The notes beneath the pieces were generated by a model. That model worked only from the letters and a program-made list of their open reading frames with translations, was not told the DNA's origin and searched no databases. A stretch of 64,000 nucleotides of DNA from DATBVX01 sp963696675 (lineage in GTDB: Bacteria > Pseudomonadota > Gammaproteobacteria > Steroidobacterales > Steroidobacteraceae), in NCBI GenBank assembly GCA_963696675.1, contig CAVOLM010000044.1, positions 35,478-99,477 on the forward strand, in the 5' to 3' direction. A program made the position numbers and the translations under genes. Positions 9,415 through 19,446 of this stretch are shown here, piece after piece (the first letter of the stretch is position 1; each line of letters starts with the position of its first letter).

Positions 9415-11073
9415 CTACGCGACCGGCGCTCGCCTGAACCGGCGCTGCAAGATGGCAAATAACGCGAGCGCCAGGCCGATTTCCGTGGCGCCCCCGCCAC
9501 CGCTGCCGCCGCTACCGGGCGTGGCGGTCGGCGCTGCCGCAGCCGGATTGACAATAAGCGAGATCACGCGCTGGTCGTTCGTGGCATTGACATCGTTGGG
9601 CGTACTCACGCTCACCGTGCCGGAGAACGTGCCGGGGCTCGAGGAGCGCAACAGCAAGCTGATGCGCCGGGACCCGCCGGCCTCGATCATGCCGAGTTCG
9701 CAGGTGGCGCCTCCTGCGCCGGTCGCACAGCCCCCGCCGGGAGCGGTGGCTGAATCGACAGCGACCGGCGCTTGCAGCGATATCGACACCAGGACGTCTT
9801 GCATCGGAGCTGAGCCGACTGCATTCACCTCGACCGGCAGGCTCACGTCGGTGCCTGCCGTGGTCTCGATCGTGGTCGGCGTACTTTCGAGCGACGCGTC
9901 GACGATGCGCAGGCGAGTGATGCAGCTGGCGAGCGTTGCGCTGGGGCGCATCCGCCCCAGGCTGCATTGCGAGAAGGTGTTGCTGCCGTTGATCTGCGCC
10001 GCCATCAGGAACGTGGCTGGCGTGCTCTGGCACGGCGAGCCGGCCTCCGCGTCATGAGATGCGCCGAAGTTGTGCCCGATTTCGTGTGCAGCGATGAGCG
10101 CACTCATGGTCAGGTCGTACCGCCCCTCGCTGACGGCAACGCCATGCGAGGCATCGCAGACCGTGCCGATATAGGCGATGCCCGCCATGTTGCCGGCGAT
10201 GTCGCGACCTGTGACGAGATGCACGAGCCCCGGCGTGCGCAAGGCGGGCGTATCGGCGCGATAGCGGCCGAGCTGCGCCAGCAAGTCCGAGCCGGTGCTG
10301 CTGGTGAATGGCTCTGCGGGCGTGGTGAAGATCTTGACCTGTGATACGCGGATGCTGACGCCGACCTGCCCGCTGAAGATGCCATCGACGATGTTCATGC
10401 GCGCCAGCAGTTCAGCCTCGGTGTTCTGAGGATGAGTGCTGAAGAACTCGTAGTCGCCGATGACAGCCATGTCGAGCTGCGCGCCTGCGCTGCTCGATCC
10501 GATCTGCGTGTCTGCGCTGAGCTCGCCCACGAGCGACCGGTAAGCCGAGAGCGCAGCCGTTTTCTCATCCGGTGCGTTCACACCGCACGACATCGGATTC
10601 GTGTCGGAATCGGTATCGGATAGCCGGTAGACCACGGGCGTCGAGCCGCCCACGGCCAGCCGATCAACTGCGAAGCGATTGACGATGCGAGCCGGCGCGA
10701 GGGTGTACAAATCGCGCCCATCCCAGATCGCGCCATGCAGTTCCTCGCCGATGCGCGTGATCCGAACCCACGAGCCCGTCAGGCCCTGCACTTTCCCGCG
10801 CAGCAGCTCATAGTTCGCGGCGGCAGGCTGCTGAGTTGCAGTCACACCGACCAGGCGCGCATTGGACTCGAGGTCGAGATCGAACTGGCGCCCGTAGGCC
10901 AGAAATGACAGTCGCCCCGTCGCTGTCAGGTCGCGCATGGACGGTCGCGAAGCGGAGCCGGACTGAAGGTTTATGGGCTCGGCGTAGCGGATATGAAGTT
11001 CGCTGGCGCCCACTTGCGGGCTCGAGGCCAGCAGGAGCACGAATGCAATCGAGGAAAACCAATGGAAACGCAT
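9415..11073 (-). CDS. secreted M12B (adamalysin-like) zinc metalloprotease with GlyGly-type C-terminal sorting tail
   Basis: 552 residues, no frameshift. Signal peptide at 1-23 (FHWFSSIAFVLLLASS...VGAS). Residues about 25-160 are a propeptide ending in NPMSCGVN, which resembles the ADAM cysteine switch (Cys163). The catalytic domain has HEIGHNFGASHD at 330-341, giving the three zinc His and catalytic Glu331 of the reprolysin/M12B class. Residues about 390-510 form a beta-sandwich-like CARDB/DUF11-type region. The C-terminus is a Gly/Ser linker, a hydrophobic segment (EIGLALALFAIL) and a basic end (QRRFRR), the layout of GlyGly-CTERM substrates processed by rhombosortase. Surface-attached or released protease. 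No rhombosortase gene is seen in the window. Confidence 0.88.
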   Translation of the reverse strand: MRFHWFSSIAFVLLLASSPQVGASELHIRYAEPINLQSGSASRPSMRDLTATGRLSFLAYGRQFDLDLESNARLVGVTATQQPAAANYELLRGKVQGLTGSWVRITRIGEELHGAIWDGRDLYTLAPARIVNRFAVDRLAVGGSTPVVYRLSDTDSDTNPMSCGVNAPDEKTAALSAYRSLVGELSADTQIGSSSAGAQLDMAVIGDYEFFSTHPQNTEAELLARMNIVDGIFSGQVGVSIRVSQVKIFTTPAEPFTSSTGSDLLAQLGRYRADTPALRTPGLVHLVTGRDIAGNMAGIAYIGTVCDASHGVAVSEGRYDLTMSALIAAHEIGHNFGASHDAEAGSPCQSTPATFLMAAQINGSNTFSQCSLGRMRPSATLASCITRLRIVDASLESTPTTIETTAGTDVSLPVEVNAVGSAPMQDVLVSISLQAPVAVDSATAPGGGCATGAGGATCELGMIEAGGSRRISLLLRSSSPGTFSGTVSVSTPNDVNATNDQRVISLIVNPAAAAPTATPGSGGSGGGGATEIGLALALFAILQRRFRRAPVA

Positions 11074-11327
11074 CGGTTACCCTGCCGGTAGGTTCGGCAG
11101 CTCTTGTTGTTCGTCGGATCCCGATTCTTCTAGCTATTCTGTCGACCCGGCGACCCTTTGTCGCACCGGCAGACATTGCGCCTGCATATGGCAACAAATC
11201 GCCGTTCCCCTCGCCACCCGAATCCGGGATATGGTGAAACTCATCACGACCCGCCCGGGTGATTTTGATGCCAGCGTGCAGATTTCAGTGGTTCCAAACG
11301 GACTTCTGACATATCGCGGAGTTTTCG

Positions 11328-12398
11328 ATGTCTCGCACCGTTCGACGCATCCTGGCGAGCTTCGCGCTGCTCCTGGTCATTTTGGGAGTGGGGACGCTCT
11401 TCTGGCTGAATCGCGTTGGTGCCTTCGTTCGCGTCGCACCGCATTTCTCCGGAACCTGCGAGCCGCTGGCCCTGGCCGCGAGTGCTGAAGACATCCGCGT
11501 CGATCGCGATCGCGCCATGGCGTATCTCTCGGCCCTCGACCGACGATCGGTGCAGCAAGGTGCGGACGTCACGGGGACGATCCTCCGGGTCGATCTCAAT
11601 TCGAGTCCGCTGCGCGCGGTTTCGGCGCTGTTGAATGCGCCGACTGATTTTCGTCCCGGCGGGATAAGCCTTTACACCACGTCAGAAGGCGTGCAACGCC
11701 TCTTCGTATTGAGTCATCCCGCGCGGGCGCCAAACACCGTAGAAGTTTTCACTCGCAACGCGGACGGGCAGTTCGTGCACGATGAAACCCTGCACAATCC
11801 GCTGCTCTTCAGCCCGCGCGCGATCGCGGCCGTTGGCGAACGCCAGTTCTACGTCGCCAATGATTCCGGGTCGCGCAGCCGTTTCGAGCGCTTCACGGAA
11901 ATCGCTCTTGGGCGCGCACTGGCGACGGTCGCCTATTTCGATGGCACGACCATGCGCGTCGTAGACGATGCAGTCGCGCTGGCGACAGGCATCGTCGCAA
12001 GTGCGGATGGCGGCCGAATCTACGTGAGCCAGGCGGGCGCACGCAGCGTGCGCGTCTACTCACGCGATTCGGAGAATGGCGATCTCACGCCGATCGAGGA
12101 CGTCAAGGTCTACAGCACCCCTGAAAACCTGGACATCGCAGAGGATGGCGGCATCTGGGTCGCCGCATACCCGGACCTCATCGCTGTGATGAAACATCTG
12201 CGCGATGCGCGCGTGCGTGCGCCTACCCAAGTCCTGCGCATCGCCGCGGACCCCCTCGCGCCGCGGCGGTTGGGCGAGGTTTACCTGGGGAGCGGCGATG
12301 AACTGTCGGCTGGCAGTGTCGCGGCGGTCACGGAGGATGGGTTTCTGCTGGGGGCGCCGATGGATACCAAGGTGCTCGTCTGTCGGCTGCCACGGTAG
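11328..12398 (+). CDS. paraoxonase/arylesterase-like beta-propeller, membrane-anchored
   Basis: 356 residues. An N-terminal hydrophobic segment (about 8-27, ILASFALLLVILGVGTLFWL) is a signal anchor. The rest is a six-bladed propeller like serum paraoxonase/SMP-30: the blocks ISLYTTSEGVQRLFVLSH, FYVANDSGS and TGIVASADGGRIYVSQAG match the calcium-site loops of the arylesterase family, and NLDIAEDGGIWVAAYPDL is the last blade. Likely a periplasm-facing lactonase or esterase; substrate unknown. The 254 bases upstream (11074-11327) hold no gene that I can support and are the shared divergent promoter region with the metalloprotease. Confidence 0.8.
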   Translation: MSRTVRRILASFALLLVILGVGTLFWLNRVGAFVRVAPHFSGTCEPLALAASAEDIRVDRDRAMAYLSALDRRSVQQGADVTGTILRVDLNSSPLRAVSALLNAPTDFRPGGISLYTTSEGVQRLFVLSHPARAPNTVEVFTRNADGQFVHDETLHNPLLFSPRAIAAVGERQFYVANDSGSRSRFERFTEIALGRALATVAYFDGTTMRVVDDAVALATGIVASADGGRIYVSQAGARSVRVYSRDSENGDLTPIEDVKVYSTPENLDIAEDGGIWVAAYPDLIAVMKHLRDARVRAPTQVLRIAADPLAPRRLGEVYLGSGDELSAGSVAAVTEDGFLLGAPMDTKVLVCRLPR

Positions 12399-12497
12399 AG
12401 CGCTGTCAATTTCCGCAGGATTCACAGTCGCAGCGCACCAGTGTTGCGCGGCGACGACGCGTATTGCCGTCGGCCCCGGTCCTCTGATAGCCTCGCG

Positions 12498-12514
12498 ATG
12501 CTACCGGTGTCATT
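12498..12514 (+). promoter_or_regulatory. predicted LacI-family operator 1 (TonB receptor promoter)
   Basis: ATGCTACCGGTGTCATT. It contains the 10-bp core ACCGGTGTCA shared by all four sites in this window, centred on a CG step as in LacI-family operators. It lies about 90 bases before the TonB receptor start and 34 bases before operator 2 in the same orientation. Assignment to the LacI protein at 30702-31841 is an inference from the shared motif and pathway. Confidence 0.65.
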
Positions 12515-12531
12515 TCCTGCTGCGTACAGAA

Positions 12532-12546
12532 ATGCTACCGGTGTCA
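12532..12546 (+). promoter_or_regulatory. predicted LacI-family operator 2 (TonB receptor promoter)
   Basis: ATGCTACCGGTGTCA, identical over 15 bases to operator 1. The 34-base spacing (a little over three helical turns) suggests paired binding. It lies 57 bases before the likely ATG of the TonB receptor gene. Confidence 0.65.
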
Positions 12547-12602
12547 GAAATTGCGAAGGGTGTACGTAACGGGCCGAACGCGCAACGAGGGGGATGACTG
12601 AG

Positions 12603-15567
12603 ATGTCGAAGCTCAATCTTGGCCGGGCGCCGCGTCGCTGGCTGACGGGAATCCTTGCCGGTCTCATTTCCTGTTCCTGGGCTGCGGCAGCCGATCAATC
12701 CGCCGCTGACAAACCGCAGATCCAGCTGCCGCGCAGGCAACCTCACCGGCTGGCGCCGCTGCGCCGGCACCTCAATCCACTGGCACTGCGGACTCTGAAG
12801 CGCCGCTCGGCGAAGTGATCGTGACCGGCTATCGCCAGAGTCTCGCGGTGGCGCTCGATCGCAAGAAGATCGCGAACGGCACCGAAGACGTCATCATGGC
12901 CGATGACATCGCGGACTTCCCCGATCTGAATCTCGCCGAATCGCTCCAGCGCGTTCCCGGTGTATCCATCGCCCGTGATGCTGGCGAGGGTCGTCAGATT
13001 TCGGTGCGCGGTCTCGGCCCGCAATTTACGCGCGTGCGCATCAACGGCATGGAAGCGATGAGCGCCAACGGTGGCACCGACGCGGCCGGCGGCACCAATC
13101 GCGATCGCAGTTTCGACTTCAACACCTTCGCCTCCGAGCTCTTCAATTCGGTCACCGTCCGCAAGTCCTCGGCCGCTGAAATCGAGGAAGGCTCGCTGGG
13201 TGCAACCGTTGATCTGCGCACTGGTCGGCCGTTCGACTACAAAGGACTGACGCTCCTCACGTCAGTCACGGGCGCGTACAACGATATTTCCAGCTCCGTC
13301 GACCCGCGCGCGGTGTTCCTGGCAAGCGATACGTGGGCCGACGGCAGGTTCGGCGCCCTGATCTCGGCGGCGTACACCGAGCGCGAGCTGGGCGACGAGG
13401 GCGCGAGCACGGTGCGCTGGCAGCAATCGGACGCATCCGCCGCGGGCGCGGGCCTGCCTCAACCCGATGCTCCCCGCCGCCTGCTTCGGCGCTCTCGACC
13501 CGACGCTACGCGTCGGCACCGTCGTACGCTGACATCAATCGCGCCTTCCATCCGCGCATCCCACGCTTCGACAAGTACGAGCACGAACAGAAACGCCTCG
13601 GGGTAACCGCCGCGCTGCAGTTCCAGCCGACGGATGCCGTGCTCTTGAGCCTCGATGCGCTCTACGCTAATTACAAAGCCGAGCGCAACGAGATCTTTCT
13701 CGAGTCTCCCGTGTTCAGCACCAATGGTGCCGCTGCGATCAACAACGTCAATCCGGTGGCAGCCGAGATCGATGGCACCAACACCCTCGTGTACGGCGTA
13801 TTCCAGGACGTCGACATCCGCTCCGAAGCGCGTTTTGACGAGCTGGAGACCGACTTCACGCACATCACTCTCGACGGCGCCTTCCAGCTTTCCGACAGCG
13901 TGCGGCTGACCGCCCTGGTGGGCTTCTCGGAAGCGAATCACGACAACCCGGTTCAGACCACGTTGCTGTTCGACACCGCGGATGTTGACGGCTACAGCTA
14001 CGACTATCGAGCGAATAGCCGCATCCCGCTCATCACGTACGGAACCAGCGGACGTCACCAACCCCGCGACCTGGACGCTGTCGCCAGGTGCGCCTGCGGC
14101 CGCAAAGCTCGATCAACAGCTTCCAGGACGCGGCTGTGGACCTGCAGTGGGACATGAATGAATCCTTCGGTCTCAAGTTCGGGCCGCAGTGGAAGAAGTT
14201 CACCTTCAAGACCACGTCCGAGCAGCGCTCCAACGGAACGACGACCAACCAGGAAGCCATCATTCCGGCCAATGTCATGGGGACGCCGATCGCCGACTAC
14301 AGCAAGCTCACGACCCTGGACAATGGACTGGATCTGCCCGCCGGCAGTGTGAGCACCTGGCTCATGCCGGACATCAATGCCGCAAACTCGCTCTTCGATC
14401 TCAACAACCGCTCCGTGTGGCGTGTCGGCATCGAGACCGCGCTCGGCAACAACTACGAGATCGACGAGGAGGACACCGGCGGTTACGTGCAGGGCAACTT
14501 CAACTTCCCGCTGGGCTCGATGAGCGCTGCGCGGCAACCTCGGTGTGCGCTACGTTGAAACGAAGCAGACCTCCAAGGGATACACGTTCACTGCCGGCAC
14601 ACCGCTCCTGACTACCGTCGAGCGCAGCTATGACGACACTCTGCCGTCGTTGAACCTGGTGTGGGAACTGACGGATGACTTCTACATCCGCGCCGCGGCA
14701 GCCAAGGTCATGGTGCGGCCTAACGGCAGCGGTCAACCCGCCTCGGGCATCGGCATCCTCGCACCGGGCGCGGCCGTGACGATCGCCGGCGCGAACAAGA
14801 CGGTGACCGCCGGCAATCCAGAGCTCGAACCGTTCCGGGCCAAGTCGTACGACATGAGCTTCGAATGGTATTTCGCGCCCGAATCGCTGGTGTCGCTGGC
14901 GCTGTTCTACAAGGACATCGACAGCTTCGTGCAGATCATTCGCACCACCGGCGACTTCTCGGAAAACCCGCTCGGCTTGCCGGACAGCGTCGCGCTGGCA
15001 ACCTGCGGAGCCGCGATTCCCGATCCGGCGACCTGCTTGTCCGGCTGGCAGTTCAGTCTGCCCGCCAACACTCCGGGCGGAAATCTGAAGGGATTCGAGA
15101 TCAGCTATCAGCAGCCCTTCTCATTCCTGCCCGCCCCGTTCAACAGTTTCGGCGTGCAGCTCAACTACACGGGAGTGGACTCGGAAATCGATTACCTGGA
15201 TCAGACCGGCGCCGTGGTGACGCGGACGGATCTCACCAACCTGTCCAAGCACGCCTACAACGCGACCTTGTACTTCGAGAATCCGAGGTTCAGCGCGCGA
15301 GTCGCGGGCAGCTACCGCGATGATTACCTGACGACGGTACCGGGCCGTAACGGCAACGATGTCGAGGGCACGGCAGAGACCTTCAACCTGGATTTCTCAG
15401 CGGCTTTGACGGTGACCAAGGGCTTCGAGCTGACGCTCGAGGCGCTCAACCTGACCGATGAGTTCCAGGACCAATGGGTGCAGCAGGATGCCAGCCGGCT
15501 CTCGTACTACCACCACCAGGGCCGCACATACCTGCTAGGGGCGCGCTTCTCATTCGGCAACCAGTAG
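12603..15567 (+). CDS. TonB-dependent receptor (Xanthomonas/Caulobacter type), four frameshifts
   Basis: About 988 residues once four one-base shifts are bridged (near 12730, 13470-13500, 14060 and 14530). I use the ATG at 12603 because GAGGGGG lies about nine bases upstream; an ATG at 12594 is in frame but too close to it. Signal peptide RRWLTGILAGLISCSWAAA. TonB box region EAPLGEVIVTGYRQSL, then the plug (NLAESLQRVPGVSIARDAGEG, ISVRGLGPQFTRVRINGME) and the barrel. It ends in RTYLLGARFSFGNQ, the usual TonB-Xanth-Caul terminus. Outer membrane. Two predicted LacI operators upstream and a pectate lyase gene downstream suggest uptake of pectin oligosaccharides. The breaks fall in both plug and barrel, with conserved sequence on either side. 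Confidence 0.85.
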
Positions 15568-15585
15568 CAACAAGCAGCTGAGATC

Positions 15586-15623
15586 GAGGTGAGGTGACGG
15601 TAGGATCTCCGTCACCTCACCTC
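15586..15623 (+). terminator. strong hairpin between TonB receptor and pectate lyase
   Basis: A perfect 15-bp inverted repeat, GAGGTGAGGTGACGG and CCGTCACCTCACCTC, with an 8-base loop, starts 19 bases after the receptor stop. No T-run follows, so it may be a Rho-dependent or partial terminator, or an mRNA-stabilising hairpin. Confidence 0.6.
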
Positions 15624-15726
15624 ACCAGGCAACTCCTCACGTCGCAAGCAAGAACCACACACGCGGTCCCCACCGCGCTGGCGGGCGCGGACCTGCGTAG
15701 CCGATGGAAACATGGAGGGGAACATC

Positions 15727-17093
15727 ATGCGTATCGGGAAGCTCATCGTTCACTGGCGAGCGTAATCGCGATTGCGGCGGCCGCCCGGCGCTCGCGGGCG
15801 GCGAGCGCGACCTGGGGCGCGAGACGTTGGACGCAGATGATGGCTGGGCCGCCTTCGGCTCGGGTACGACCGGCGGCTCGCTCGCGACGATCGACCAGGT
15901 CTACACGGTCACGAATCGGCGCGAACTCATTGCGGCGCTCAACAACGGCGTGCCGTCGTCGACCTCGCCGTCGAATCCGTCCAATGTCGCCAAGATCATC
16001 TACGTCAACGGCACGATCGACGGCAACGTCGATGACGACAACAATCCGTTGACCTGCGATGACTACATTCGCAGCGATCCGGCCACCGGTACGGTCTTTT
16101 CCTGGGATGCGTTTCTCGCCACGTATGATCCCAACGGCCCCTGGGGCCGGGTGAATCCGAGCGGCCCGCTCGAGGTCGCACGCCTGGCGTCACGAGATGC
16201 GCAACAGGCGCGGGTCAGAATCCGGCCCGGCTCCAATACCACGATCGTCGGCCTCGGGCGGCACGCCAAGATCCGCGGTGCGTGGTTCGATATCCGTGGA
16301 ACTGCCGGCGTCGCGGGCAGCCGCACCAACATCATCATTCGCAACCTCACATTCGAGGATGTCTACGACTGCTACCCGGCGTGGGCGCCAAACGACGGGG
16401 CCCTCGGCGCGTGGAATTCCCTGTACGACGCGATCTCGCTGCGCGATTCCGATCATGTATGGATCGATCACGGCACGTTCCAGGACCGTGAGACTGCAGA
16501 CAGCACTCTGCCACTGCGTTTCGGCGTGATCTTCCAGGTTCATGACGGCCTCCTCGACGTCACCAACGCCTCGGACCTGGTGACCGTGTCGTGGAATCGC
16601 TTCCTCGATCACGACAAGGTGAGCCTGATCGGCTCATCCGACAACGCTCCGGCAGACGTCGGCAGGCTTCGCGTTACGTTCCATCACGACGTGTATGACG
16701 ACGTCGGCCAGCGCGCGCCTGCGGGTGCGGTTCGGCCAGGTTCACGTCTACAACAACCTCTACCGGATCGCGAACCCCGCCAGCTACGTCTACACCTGGG
16801 GTGTCGGCATCCAGTCGGCTATCGTCGCCGAGAACAACTTCTTCGTCGCGGACCAGAGCGTCACAGCGGATGAGTTCATCGAGCGCTTCAACGGCACCGC
16901 GATCGACGAATCCGGCACGCTCCTCAACGGCCTGCTGAACCGCGATCGCGTCGATGTTGTGGCCGCATATAACGCGGTCAACGATCCGGATCTGCTGACG
17001 GATGTCGACTGGACGCCGACTCTGTTCCGCGAGATCCACCCGACCTGGAGCGTGCCGCTGCTGACGCTGCTCTCAGGTCCGCTGCCGTGGTGA
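15727..17093 (+). CDS. secreted pectate lyase (PL1 type), three frameshifts
   Basis: About 455 residues. The ATG at 15727 has GGAGGGGAA upstream; the signal peptide (MRIGKLIV, then SLASVIAIAAAA, then PALAGGERDLG) is only continuous if two missing bases near 15750 and 15785 are assumed. A third shift is an extra G near 16721. The parallel beta-helix carries the PL1 signatures: IIIRNLTFEDVYDCYP, DAISLRDSDHVWIDHGTF, DLVTVSWNRFLDHDKVSLIG, and VTFHHDVYDDVGQRAP followed by RVRFGQVHVYNNLYR with the catalytic-region Arg. It cleaves polygalacturonate by beta-elimination outside the cytoplasm. It lies downstream of the TonB receptor gene, convergent with a second lyase 15 bases away. Confidence 0.85.
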
Positions 17094-17108
17094 GCCCCCC
17101 GGACCCGT

Positions 17109-18471
17109 CTAACGACGGGTCATGAAGCGCAGGTCCCAGCCCGCCGGGTCGAAAGCCTGGCGGGTTGCGGCCTGCACCGGGTAGCCGCCCACTTCCTGCT
17201 CGTTGTCGATGATGCGGCCACGGCCTTCGATGGTGTCGGCGGATCCGACTATCGGTATGGTCCCGATCCCACGGCCGGGCGCCGACACTTCGAATCACCG
17301 CGTCCTGTACATCGGCGGCGGGCAGGAGCTTCACGCCTTCCGGGAGCGCGGGCGACTGGTCGAGGCGAGATCAGGCGGGCTTTCGACGTCGTGTAGCGAC
17401 CGAGTCTCCGGCAACGGTCTGCCGAGACGGTCCACCGCGATGTTGTCGGCCGCGTAGATACTCGAGATCGCCGGAGCCGCCGAGCATGAGGAAAGCGAGA
17501 TCCGTGGGCGTCGACGGCCCGGCACGCAGGACGTTGCCGACCAGCGTCATCTGGCCGGTCTGGTACTGATCATGCCCCACTCCTCCGCGATCAGGTTGTA
17601 GTGCACCGCGCGCTGGCCCGGGTCGTAGATCAGGTTGTTGATCACGGCGCCGCGCACGCCGCCCTTGAACAGCGGGTTGCGCTCGAGGTTGTGCGCGTAG
17701 AGGTTGCCGACGATCAGGATGTCGGTGACGTTGTCGTGGATCAGCGAGCCCTTGGAGTGCTCGCCCTTGGAGTGAGTGGAGTCCGCGAGGCCCTCGGCGA
17801 TGATGTTGTTGCTGAACGTGATCCGATGCGAGGTGCCCTTGCGCCAGTCGTCGTGGAGTCTTGCCGGTGAAGCGCGGGCCGGAGGCGGAGAGGTTCTCGT
17901 CGGTGGCCCAGGTGAGCGAGCAGTGATCGACGATCACGTCGTGGGCGCCGCCGATCGGTGGACAGGGCATCGGTCGTCCCAGCCGCTCATGTGCGCTTCG
18001 CCGGCCTCCCGGGGCGCACGCGGATGTGCTGCATGACCACGTCGTGCGTCGCGACGTCGATGCCGCCGCGAATGAGCGTGATGCCGGGCGACGGCGCGGT
18101 CTGGCCGGCGATGGTGAGGAAGGGTTCCTTGATCGTCAGCGTCTGCTTGTCGAGATCGATGACGCCGCCGACCTCGAAGACGATGATGCGCGGACCCTTG
18201 GCGGCTACCGCCTCCACGAACGATCCGGGCCCGCGTCCGGCGAGCGTCGTGACCTTGATGATGGCGCCGCCGCGACCGCCCGGGGTGTGCGCCGCCCAAC
18301 CGAGCGCGCCCGGAAAGGCCGGAGCGATTTGTCCGCAGCCGGCGGCGGGGCTGCCTTCGGTGGCAGCCTAGCGACCCGAGCACGAGCAACGCGCCAAGGA
18401 CAGCTTTTGCCCGGGGAAACTCGAGCCGTCAGCGTGAGATTTCGAGCGACCGGGAGTAGTTGCCGAGTCAT
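17109..18471 (-). CDS. second pectate-lyase-like secreted protein, heavily frameshifted
   Basis: At least five reading-frame changes break this gene, but the pieces line up on the minus strand. They are an N-terminal hydrophobic stretch with a lipobox-like LGSLGC; FPGALGWAAHTPGGRGGAII; GSFVEAVAAKGPRIIVFEVG; FLTIAGQTAPSPGITL; VIVDHCSLTWATDENLSASG; ITFSNNIIAEGLADSTHSKG; NPLFKGGVRGAVINNLIYDPG; and a C-terminus GGYPVQAATRQAFDPAG ending in RFMTRR at 17109. This is the right-handed beta-helix lyase type common in pectin loci, distinct from the neighbouring PL1 gene. The start is uncertain (ATG at 18471 used). The breaks could mean true decay, but several are single-base events in otherwise conserved sequence. 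Confidence 0.7.
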
Positions 18472-18525
18472 GCAGAGCCTCGTAGGGGTTCGATTGGAGT
18501 TGGCTGCGCGGGGCGCTGAATTGTA

Positions 18526-18541
18526 AATGACACCGGTTTCC
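18526..18541 (-). promoter_or_regulatory. predicted LacI-family operator 3
   Basis: Read on the minus strand it is GGAAACCGGTGTCATT, containing the shared core ACCGGTGTCA. It lies between two divergent genes: 55 bases before the lyase start at 18471 and 41 bases before the hydratase ATG at 18582. It could control both. Confidence 0.65.
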
Positions 18542-18581
18542 TATATACAGATTTGCGACCCGAAAATGCCACTTTTCAGCG

Positions 18582-19446
18582 ATGAAGAACGCCCGATCTG
18601 ATGCACAACTGCAAGCCTCGGCGATCGCCGATCGCTTCGTGCGGGCGCGCCTGAATGCGACCCCGGTGCGTCGACTTTCCCGGCTCGCTACCCGCCGAAC
18701 CTGGACGGCGCATATGCGATTCAGGCGGAGGCGATTGGTCGCTGGCCGGACTCGATGGCGGGCTGGAAAGTCGCGATGCTGGGGCCGGGCTGGAAGGAGC
18801 GGCTCGGCGAGGAGCGGCTCGTCGGACCGGTGTTCCGCGCCGGCGTGCGCCACGCATCGGGGAATGGAATCGTGGAGTTTCCCGTCTTCGAAGGGGGCTT
18901 TGCCGCGGTCGAAGCAGAGTTCATTTTTCGCCTCGGCCAGGACGCGCCAACGGCGAAAACGCGCTGGAGCCCAGAGGAAGCCGCGGCGCTTGTCAGCTCT
19001 CTGCACGTGGGCGTCGAGACGGCCGGTAGCCCACTTTCGAGCATCAATGAGCTGGGCCACTGGCTATTGTCTCTGATTTTGGCAACAATTCCGGCGTTAT
19101 CGTCGGGGCGCTGGTGTCCAGCTGGCGGGGACGTCCGCTGCATTCGATCCCCTCCGAGACCTTTATCGAGGGCGTTTCCGTGGGTCGAGGGAGCGCGGCC
19201 TCCGTGCCCGGCGATCCCTTGGCCGCGCTTGCGTTTGCTTTGTCGCGCTGTGCACGACTGGGCCGGCCACTCAAGAGTGGTGACCTGATCTCGACCGGCG
19301 CGACCACGGGAGTTCACCAGATCCGCGCGGGTCAGAGCGCACGCCTGAGCTTCGGTGAGTTCGGCGACATTCATTGCCGGGCCGTGCGTGCCATGCGCAT
19401 TGATAGCCGCCAGCGCGCCGACCAGAAGGCCCGCACCTCGTGCTGA
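18582..19446 (+). CDS. FAH-superfamily hydratase (2-keto-4-pentenoate hydratase-like), three frameshifts
   Basis: About 288 codons when joined through shifts near 18665, 18698 and 19070. Pieces in order: MKNARSDAQLQASAIADRF; DFPGSLPA; MAGWKVAMLGPGWKERLGEE; GFAAVEAEFIFRLGQDAPT; HVGVETAGSPLSSINELG; VIVGALVSSWRG; and a C-terminus GRGSAASVPGDPLAALAFAL and LKSGDLISTGATTGVHQIRA. The FxEAEFIFRL metal-binding motif and the ISTGATTG motif point to the MhpD-like branch of the fumarylacetoacetate hydrolase superfamily, which hydrates or cleaves 2-keto acids using Mg2+. It overlaps the TRAP binding-protein gene by seven bases and shares the operator at 18526, so a role in processing a uronate-derived 2-keto acid is an inference. 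Confidence 0.75.

Noticed and set aside
17740..17775. Short direct repeat CCCTTGGAGTG in the second pectate lyase
   Set aside because: It encodes HSKGEHSKG in the normal reading of the lyase; only two units and no spacer pattern, so it is neither a CRISPR nor a mobile-element repeat.
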